A stretch of 18,145 nucleotides of DNA, taken from NCBI GenBank assembly GCA_038224615.1, contig JBBRFH010000034.1:1-18145 (forward strand). The letters are read 5' to 3'. Numbering within the stretch: position 1 is the first letter of the stretch; the number at the start of each line of letters is the position of its first letter. Origin of the DNA: JBBRFH01 sp038224615 (GTDB lineage Bacteria > Planctomycetota > Phycisphaerae > Tepidisphaerales > Tepidisphaeraceae). Below the pieces are notes generated by a model. It saw only the letters and a program-made list of their open reading frames with translations. It was not told where the DNA came from and ran no database searches. A program made the position numbers and the translations under genes. Positions 13,345 through 18,145 of this stretch are shown in pieces.

Positions 13345-14863
13345 TCACCGACAGACTCCGGCTCTTCTTCTGCGGGATTTCGCCGACGAGGTCGTAGGCC
13401 TGGTAGTCGGTCAGCTTGATCGACACGATCTCGCCTGGCGCGAGCTTCTGTTTCGACGACACGTAGACGCAACTGTCGATGTCCGGCGCTTGTCCCTGGT
13501 GGCGCGCGACGTAGCTGTGCGGAGAACCGGCGCCCGCGCGAACGCCCACGGCAGGCCTGCCGTGGGCTGTATCCGTGCGCTCGATCATCACTTGGATCGT
13601 CTCGCCCACCCGAGATTCGTTGCGCTCGAAGACCGATTCCTGTTGCGCGAGCATGAGGGCCTCGACCCAGCGCTGCTTGGTCGCGTCGTCGTGCTGCTCG
13701 GCGATCCGGCCCATCGGCGTTCCCGGCTCGGCGGAGTAGGGGAAGACGCCCATGTGCTCGAAGCCGAAGTCCTTCACAAACTGTAGCAGTTCCTCGTGCT
13801 CGGCCTCGGTTTCCGTCGGGCTGCCGGCGATGAACGTGGTGCGGATGGAGATCCCGGGAACCCACTTACGCAGCTTGTCGAGCAGCGTGACGATCTGCTT
13901 CCGCGTCACGCGGCGCTTCATCACGGCCAGCAGGCGGTCGTTGATGTGTTGCAGCGGCATGTCGATGTACTTCACCACACGATCGGAGTCGGCGATCGTC
14001 TTGATCATGTCGTCGCTGAAGCACGACGGGTAGGCGTACATCAGGCGAATCCACGATACGTCTCGGGGCAAATCCTTGTTGAGCGTATGCAGTAGCGCCG
14101 ACAGGCCGCCGTCGAAGCCGATGCCGGCTTTGATAAAGTCTGCGCCGTAGCTGGTCGTGTCCTGGCCAATAAGATTCAGCTCGACCGCTCCGTCGGCGGC
14201 GAGTTCGCGGGCTTCGAGCAGGATCTGGTCAATCGGCTTGCTCCGCATCGGTCCGCGGATGCTGGGGATCGTGCAGAAGGCGCAACCCTGATTGCACCCC
14301 TCGCTCATCCGCAGGTAGGCGAAATGGCGCGGTGTCAGGCGCAAGCGAGCGCGATCATCTTCAAAGACCGGCAGACGCGACGCCTTGGTCTGCTTGCCAC
14401 CCGTCGGCAGCCCGCTCTCCGCGGCGAGCTTCTCAGTCAGGTCGTGATACTTCCCGAGGTAGTGCCCGTGCTCGGAGCGCGGGTTTTCCCTGCCCCGGAC
14501 GGCTTCGACGATATGGTCCCGATCGAACACGCCGACGAGCCGGTCGATGCCGGGCGCGTCGTCCAGCAATTTTGTTTTGTGACGCTGCACCAGGCAGCCG
14601 GCGACGATGACGCGCTTGCACGCGCCGGTTTTCTTAAGGTCGATGGCTTCGTTGATCTCGCGCAGCGACTCTTCCTTGGACGCTTCGAGGAAGCCGCAGG
14701 TGTTGATGACGATGGCGTCGGCGGCTTGGCGGTCGGTGGTGATCGCCACGCCGTCGGCGGCCAAAAGGCCCAGCATGCGCTCGCTGTCGACGAGGTTCTT
14801 CACGCATCCGAGGCTGACGAATGCAACGGTTTCAATCTTGTCGGACTGCTTCTTGGACGCCAT
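13334..14863 (-). CDS. rimO: Ribosomal protein S12 methylthiotransferase
   Basis: RimO is a radical SAM enzyme with two iron-sulfur clusters that adds a methylthio group to the conserved aspartate of ribosomal protein uS12. The product has 509 residues, longer than typical members (about 440). The N-terminal cluster-binding domain (UPF0004) supplies Cys20 (SLGCVKN), Cys56 (NTCGFL) and Cys90 (AGCLVQR). The radical SAM site is MSEGCNQGCAFCTIPSIRG (186-204), with Cys190, Cys194 and Cys197. The first segment and IPSIRG favour RimO over MiaB. The C-terminal TRAM domain (about 422-497; QAPDIDSCVYV, then YQAYDLVGE) is interrupted by roughly 16 extra residues at 433-449, AHGRPAVG onward, coded by a perfect palindrome. 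A second extra stretch at about 131-180 lies between the first two domains. The start ATG 14863 has only a poorly spaced GAGG. The gene diverges from folC. Confidence 0.95.
   Translation of the reverse strand: MASKKQSDKIETVAFVSLGCVKNLVDSERMLGLLAADGVAITTDRQAADAIVINTCGFLEASKEESLREINEAIDLKKTGACKRVIVAGCLVQRHKTKLLDDAPGIDRLVGVFDRDHIVEAVRGRENPRSEHGHYLGKYHDLTEKLAAESGLPTGGKQTKASRLPVFEDDRARLRLTPRHFAYLRMSEGCNQGCAFCTIPSIRGPMRSKPIDQILLEARELAADGAVELNLIGQDTTSYGADFIKAGIGFDGGLSALLHTLNKDLPRDVSWIRLMYAYPSCFSDDMIKTIADSDRVVKYIDMPLQHINDRLLAVMKRRVTRKQIVTLLDKLRKWVPGISIRTTFIAGSPTETEAEHEELLQFVKDFGFEHMGVFPYSAEPGTPMGRIAEQHDDATKQRWVEALMLAQQESVFERNESRVGETIQVMIERTDTAHGRPAVGVRAGAGSPHSYVARHQGQAPDIDSCVYVSSKQKLAPGEIVSIKLTDYQAYDLVGEIPQKKSRSLSVIKA
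13544..13567. repeat. Perfect 24-bp palindrome inside rimO
   Basis: GCCCACGGCAGG (13544-13555) is followed directly by its exact reverse complement CCTGCCGTGGGC (13556-13567). It codes in frame for AHGRPAVG in the TRAM domain of RimO, in a region where the family has no such insert. It resembles the core of small palindromic repetitive elements rich in GCCCAC/GTGGGC, also seen at 17971-18033. Confidence 0.8.
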
Positions 14864-14965
14864 GGGCCTCGTCTGAGTGAACTACCTAACGGGAGGCAAA
14901 CTATAACAACGCCAATGCACCTTATGCCACCAAATTCCCACTTCACCCTGTCGAAATCGCAAGCT

Positions 14966-14998
14966 ATTCTAAAACAACAACTTACGTTCCAAATTTGG
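14966..14998 (-). promoter_or_regulatory. Possible rimO promoter with overlapping CCAAATTTGG palindrome
   Basis: In the AT-rich part of the rimO/folC divergent spacer, the minus strand reads TTGGAA (14992-14987), a 15-base gap, then TAGAAT (14971-14966). This is a fair -10 and a moderate -35, with a short spacer. The perfect 10-bp palindrome CCAAATTTGG (14989-14998) overlaps the -35 and could be an operator. Both are suggested by sequence only. The rest of the spacer (14864-15130) shows nothing clear. Confidence 0.25.
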
Positions 14999-15130
14999 AG
15001 AATCGGCCGTCGCCCGGTAACATGTTGTCAATCTATGCCAGCTCGTGCCACAGCTCAGAGTGCGACACCCCGACGACGGACGGTTGCTGTTCCGACGAAG
15101 TCTCTCCACAAATCGGCCCTGTACAGGCCA

Positions 15131-16561
15131 ATGCGCGTGTCGGTGGTCTCGAAAGCGAAAATCTCGTTTATCGACCCCAAGCCGGCGCCTGTCAACCCCG
15201 CTGTTTCCATCATGGCCAAGGCCATGAAGTTCCTGTCGACGCTCGCCGACTACGAGAAGCTGCGCATCGTGCGCTACAACTCCGATAACTTCGACCTCGA
15301 CCGCATGCGGGCGTTGCTGAAGAAGATCGGCAATCCGCAGGACACGTTCCGCTCGGTCCATGTCGCGGGCACCAAGGGCAAAGGCAGCACCTGCACGATG
15401 ATCGCCAGCATGCTTCAAGCGTGCGGCTATCGCGTCGGGCTCTACACCAGCCCGCACCTGGTCGACATCCGCGAGCGCATCGTCATCAACGGCGAGATGA
15501 TCGCCGCTGTCGATTTCGCGCGTCTGGCAAAGCTCGTCGAGCCGCTGGCGCTCAAGGCCAAGCCCACGCCGAGCTACTTCGACGTGTTGACGGCGATCGC
15601 ATTCAAGCACTTTGCCGAGCAGAAGGTCGACATTGCCGTCGTCGAGACAGGTTTGGGCGGCCGGCTCGACAGCACCAACGTGCTGAAGCCGGAAGTGACG
15701 GCCATCACCTCGATCAGCAAGGACCACATGGCCCAACTCGGCCATACCCTTGCCAAGATCGCCGAGGAAAAAGCCGGTATCTTCAAGCCCGGCGTCCCCG
15801 CCGTCACCGTCCAGCAGGATTCGTCGGTCGAGCCGGTCCTTCAGCGCGTGGCGCAGAAGGTGGGCGCGCCCTTGGACATCTGCGGCAAGACGATCGAGTT
15901 CAGCTATCGCTTTGAAGCCAGCCGCATGCTCGGCCGGCACAATCGCGTTTGCCTGACGACCCAGACCAGCAAGTTCGAGCACCTGGCCGTTCCGCTTTTC
16001 GGCGAGCACCAGGCGATCAACTGCGGGCTGGCGCTGGCGGTGATCGACAAGCTCAAGGGTCGCGGCATCCCCATCGACGACAACAAGGCGATGGAAGGTC
16101 TCGCCAAGACGACCATCGAAGGTCGGATGGAGCTGTTCAACCTGACGCCCAAGGTGCTGGTCGACGGCGCCCATAACGCCGCCAGCATCGACGCGATGAT
16201 GCGAGCCATCGGCCAACATATCCCGTACGACTCGATGATCGTCATCTTCGGCTGCTGCGGCGACAAGGACGTCGACGGGATGCTCGAGCGCATCACCAGC
16301 GGCGCTGACAAGGTTATCTTCACCCGCGTTAACAACATCCGCTCGGCCGACCCGAACGAGCTTGCGGCCCGCTACGTCGAGCAGTACGGCAAGATGGCGC
16401 AGGTCGCCGCCACGCTCGAGGAAGCCCTGAGCATCGCCAACCGCGCGGTGACCAAGGAAGACCTCATCTGCATTACCGGCAGCTTCTACCTGGTCGGCGA
16501 CGCGAAGAAGCACTTCGCCGCCGCCGCCCCGACCAAGCCGCAGGTCACGCCGCTGCCGTAA
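15131..16561 (+). CDS. folC: Bifunctional folylpolyglutamate synthase / dihydrofolate synthase
   Basis: FolC adds glutamate to dihydropteroate or to folates using ATP, in the cytoplasm; it is a Mur-ligase relative. From ATG 15131 the product has 476 residues. ATG 15212, giving 449, is an equally good start because the family match begins there (MKFLSTLADYEKLR). Neither has a good ribosome binding site. Motifs numbered from 15131: P-loop HVAGTKGKGSTCTM (77-90), SPHLVDIRERI (107-117), VVETGLGGRLDSTN (170-183), TSISKDHMAQLG (193-204), AEEKAGIFK (211-219), the ATP-contacting GEHQAINCGLA (291-301), GRMEL (331-335), DGAHN (345-349) and GCCGDKD (374-380). The open frame extends much further upstream, but that part is antisense to rimO and not conserved in appearance. 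The gene diverges from rimO. Confidence 0.93.
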   Translation: MRVSVVSKAKISFIDPKPAPVNPAVSIMAKAMKFLSTLADYEKLRIVRYNSDNFDLDRMRALLKKIGNPQDTFRSVHVAGTKGKGSTCTMIASMLQACGYRVGLYTSPHLVDIRERIVINGEMIAAVDFARLAKLVEPLALKAKPTPSYFDVLTAIAFKHFAEQKVDIAVVETGLGGRLDSTNVLKPEVTAITSISKDHMAQLGHTLAKIAEEKAGIFKPGVPAVTVQQDSSVEPVLQRVAQKVGAPLDICGKTIEFSYRFEASRMLGRHNRVCLTTQTSKFEHLAVPLFGEHQAINCGLALAVIDKLKGRGIPIDDNKAMEGLAKTTIEGRMELFNLTPKVLVDGAHNAASIDAMMRAIGQHIPYDSMIVIFGCCGDKDVDGMLERITSGADKVIFTRVNNIRSADPNELAARYVEQYGKMAQVAATLEEALSIANRAVTKEDLICITGSFYLVGDAKKHFAAAAPTKPQVTPLP

Positions 16562-16576
16562 AGCAAAACGCGTTCG

Positions 16577-16746
16577 CCGCGAAGATGCGAAGAGCGCGAC
16601 GACAAACGCGAAGAAGTCACTTAGCCGCAGATGAACGCAGATTTTCGCAGATGGATTTTTCTATCTGCGTTGATCTGCGGAAAACTGCGGCTTGTTCTTT
16701 CTTTGCATTCTTCGCGTTAACCTTCGCGCTCACCGCTTCTTTGCGG
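16577..16746. repeat. Long imperfect inverted repeat with 10-bp phased CGCAGAT units
   Basis: The left arm carries CGCAGAT at 16626, 16636 and 16646, exactly 10 bases apart. The right arm carries the complement ATCTGCG at 16663 and 16673, followed by a degenerate copy ending ACTGCGG. The centre is a perfect CGCAGAT/ATCTGCG hairpin with the loop GGATTTTTCT (16653-16662). Outside it, AGCCGCAG (16623-16630) matches CTGCGGCT (16685-16692), and AACGCGAAGAA-type segments also correspond between arms. The whole could fold into one long stem. Similar CGCAGATGAACGCAGAT sequences occur as interspersed repeats in many environmental bacteria. It fills the gap between folC and the glycosyltransferase gene. 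Confidence 0.7.
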
Positions 16747-16757
16747 CTCGCTTCGAT

Positions 16758-17969
16758 TTGACTACCGAACGGATCATCTTCTGGACGTATGTCGCGGTCG
16801 GTCCCTTCGCGTGGATCGTCTTCGCCTACCTCATGTCCGTCGGGCGTGAACGGATGACGAAGCTGCGGCAGGGCAAATACAAGCTTCCCGCGTCGCCGCC
16901 GCTGGTGTCGATTCTGATCCCCGCCAAGGACGAAGGCTCGCACATCCGCACCTGCATCGAGCGTGTCCTGCAGCAGGACTATCCTGCATTTGAAGTGATC
17001 GCCATCAACGACCGCTCCAGCGACGACACCGGCGCGATTTTGGATGAACTGGTGCGCTCTCACGCCGACTCCTGCGAAGCCGGATCCGACCCCGCACGCG
17101 TCGGCGTGAAGACACTCCGCGCGGTACACATTGCCGATCTGCCTTCGGGGTGGCTTGGGAAGTGCCATGCACTCGATGAAGGCGCAAAGCACGCGAAAGG
17201 AGAGTGGCTCTTCTTCGTCGATTCCGACGTCAAACTCGATCCCGAAGCGCTTTCGAGAATCGCCGCCCTCGCGATCGATCGCAAGTGCGACGCCGTCAGT
17301 ATCACGACGACGATCCAGACCGAGCATTTTATAGAGAAGCTGATGCTGCCGCTGCTGGCCGCCACATGGATCACGATGTTTATGGCCGACCAGACGAACG
17401 AGGATTCGGAGCCTGACAAGGCGCTCGCCAATGGACAGGTCTTCCTCATCCGCGCCGATATCTACAACCAAGTCGGCGGTCATGCGGCGGTGAAGGATCG
17501 CATCGTCGAGGACGTCGAGCTGATGCGCCTGATGAAAAAGAGCGGCCTCAAGACCCGCTTCTATGCCGGCCGACACCTCGCCAGCACGCGGATGCACACG
17601 CACTTCAAACAGATGCTCCATGGCTGGGCCCGCATCTTCGCCGGCACGTCGCGCGGGAAGATCTGGCCGATGCTGCTGGCGATGCCGTTCTTCGTCGTCT
17701 GCGTGCTGAGCGTCTATCCGATCCTGATCGGCAGCATCATTTTCGGGGCGACCTACTGGCTTGTAGCGTCGCTGATACATTTCATCGTGATGACGATCTG
17801 TATGGGCTTGATGTGGGTCTGGAGCGGCAATAACCCGATCTACGCGCTGCTGTTGCCGATCAGCGTGCCGATCGAGTTGTGGATATTGGGTTTCTCGATC
17901 CGCCGCGCGATCAGCGGAACGATCGACTGGCGCGGGGCGCAACTTTCGTTGCGCGAGACAACATCCTGA
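16758..17969 (+). CDS. Membrane-anchored family 2 glycosyltransferase
   Basis: From TTG 16758 the product has 403 residues. The open frame continues 22 codons upstream, but those bases belong to the inverted repeat, so the later start is preferred. A first membrane helix (7-27) precedes a GT-A domain. It shows VSILIPAKDEGSHIRTCIERVLQQ (50-73), AINDRSSDDT (82-91), FFVDSDVKLDPEAL (152-165, the metal-binding DxD) and ANGQVFLIRADIY (224-236). EDVELMRLMKKSG (251-263) holds the likely catalytic base. Then WARIFAGTSRGK (290-301), a variant of the QxxRW region, leads into C-terminal helices (about 305-332, 335-355 and 361-381). The end, IDWRGAQL, recalls the WRGR tail of hopanoid- and carotenoid-related GT2 enzymes (HpnB, CrtQ), so a lipid acceptor is plausible. 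The donor and acceptor are unknown. Confidence 0.85.
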   Translation: MTTERIIFWTYVAVGPFAWIVFAYLMSVGRERMTKLRQGKYKLPASPPLVSILIPAKDEGSHIRTCIERVLQQDYPAFEVIAINDRSSDDTGAILDELVRSHADSCEAGSDPARVGVKTLRAVHIADLPSGWLGKCHALDEGAKHAKGEWLFFVDSDVKLDPEALSRIAALAIDRKCDAVSITTTIQTEHFIEKLMLPLLAATWITMFMADQTNEDSEPDKALANGQVFLIRADIYNQVGGHAAVKDRIVEDVELMRLMKKSGLKTRFYAGRHLASTRMHTHFKQMLHGWARIFAGTSRGKIWPMLLAMPFFVVCVLSVYPILIGSIIFGATYWLVASLIHFIVMTICMGLMWVWSGNNPIYALLLPISVPIELWILGFSIRRAISGTIDWRGAQLSLRETTS

Positions 17970-17970
17970 C

Positions 17971-18033
17971 GTACTGTGGGCACCTTGCCCACAGGCCTTT
18001 GAAAGCTTGCTGTGGGCAGGATGCCCACAGTAC
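17971..18033. repeat. Cloverleaf-like palindromic element with four CTGTGGGCA arms
   Basis: The outer arms GTACTGTGGGCA (17971-17982) and TGCCCACAGTAC (18022-18033) are perfect complements. Inside, TGCCCACAG (17986-17994) and CTGTGGGCA (18010-18018) repeat the motif, so each half is itself a small hairpin and the whole can fold as one long stem or as two hairpins. It begins two bases after the glycosyltransferase stop and ends three bases before the next start codon. This fits a REP/BIME-like repetitive unit that may act as a terminator or mRNA stabiliser. Confidence 0.75.
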
Positions 18034-18036
18034 CTC

Positions 18037-18145
18037 GTGCACATTCCCACACACATCCTCAGCGGCTGGGTCATCGGCAACTGCTTTCCACTCTCGCCGG
18101 CGCAGCGCCTCGGTTGCATGATCGCCGCGACGATTCCAGACGTCG
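18037..18145 (+). CDS. Start of a YdjM-like membrane metal-dependent hydrolase (partial, 3' end outside window)
   Basis: From GTG 18037 the frame stays open to the window edge, giving 36 residues that start MHIPTHILSGWVIGNCFPLS and end RLGCMIAATIPDV. The HIPTHILSGW opening followed by a helix ending in A-x-x-P-D matches the N-terminus of YdjM/DUF457-type membrane-bound metal-dependent hydrolases, in which these histidines and the aspartate bind metal. The physiological role of the family is poorly known. There is no typical ribosome binding site because the palindromic element lies directly upstream. Confidence 0.65.
   Translation, partial: MHIPTHILSGWVIGNCFPLSPAQRLGCMIAATIPDV

Noticed and set aside
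12903..13865. Minus-strand open frame of 320 codons spanning the rimO 3' half and the small membrane protein
   Set aside because: It overlaps rimO on the same strand in another frame and lies antisense to a more convincing membrane protein; its composition is Arg/Ala/Thr-rich without motifs.
14324..15130. Upstream extension of the folC reading frame
   Set aside because: Most of it is antisense to rimO and its residues do not look like a FolC domain; the family match starts near 15212.
14969..16513. Minus-strand open frame of 514 codons opposite folC
   Set aside because: It is a long GC-rich shadow frame of a well-supported FolC gene with no recognisable domain.
16617..18119. Minus-strand open frame of 500 codons opposite the glycosyltransferase
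   Set aside because: It is a shadow of the GT2 gene that also runs through the two palindromic repeats; its KSICENLRSSAAK end is typical of translated repeat DNA.

Overview
The window is GC-rich, densely coding bacterial chromosome, most likely from a planctomycete of the Phycisphaerae type. That placement is an inference. It rests on the mix of a TMTC-like membrane/TPR protein, several Gfo/Idh/MocA oxidoreductases, a sugar isomerase-like TIM barrel, a PIN/TRAM membrane protein next to ispD, and palindromic interspersed repeats. No phage, transposase, integrase, CRISPR array or rRNA is visible.

Region by region. (1) Positions 1-3630, plus strand: a tight catabolic-looking operon. It holds the 3' end of an unidentified gene, a short ORF that starts like a MetE-type methyltransferase but is truncated, a phosphotriesterase-family amidohydrolase with all metal ligands, and two unlike Gfo/Idh/MocA oxidoreductases. 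Two junctions are 4-bp stop/start overlaps, so translation is probably coupled. A likely theme is breakdown of an unusual sugar or lactone; the substrate cannot be read from the sequence. (2) Positions 3631-3892: two strong inverted repeats. (3) Positions 3893-5353: a long coiled-coil protein with 29-residue repeats. (4) Positions 5526-7922: a TMTC-like membrane protein with C-terminal TPRs. (5) Positions 8013-11933, minus strand: tRNA-Leu(UAA), ispD, a PIN/TRAM protein, uppP and pgsA. This block serves isoprenoid, undecaprenyl-phosphate and phospholipid supply plus decoding. IspD feeds isoprenoid synthesis and UppP recycles the isoprenoid carrier, so the grouping makes cell-envelope sense.

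(6) Positions 12024-13344, plus strand: a sugar phosphate isomerase/epimerase-like TIM barrel and a small four-helix membrane protein, the latter tail-to-tail with rimO. (7) Positions 13334-14863, minus strand: rimO, carrying a perfect 24-bp palindrome inside the TRAM-domain coding region. (8) Positions 15131-16561, plus strand: folC, divergent from rimO. (9) Positions 16577-16746: a long imperfect inverted repeat with 10-bp-phased CGCAGAT units. (10) Positions 16758-17969: a membrane GT2 glycosyltransferase. (11) Positions 17971-18033: a cloverleaf-like repeat with four GTGGGC-type arms. (12) From 18037: the start of a YdjM-like membrane metal-dependent hydrolase, cut by the window edge.

No convincing new defence or mobile system is present. 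The points most worth a second look are the palindromic repeats (one domesticated inside rimO), the truncated MetE-like ORF coupled to the phosphotriesterase gene, and the repeat-built coiled-coil protein. No stretch longer than about 300 bases lacks a gene.
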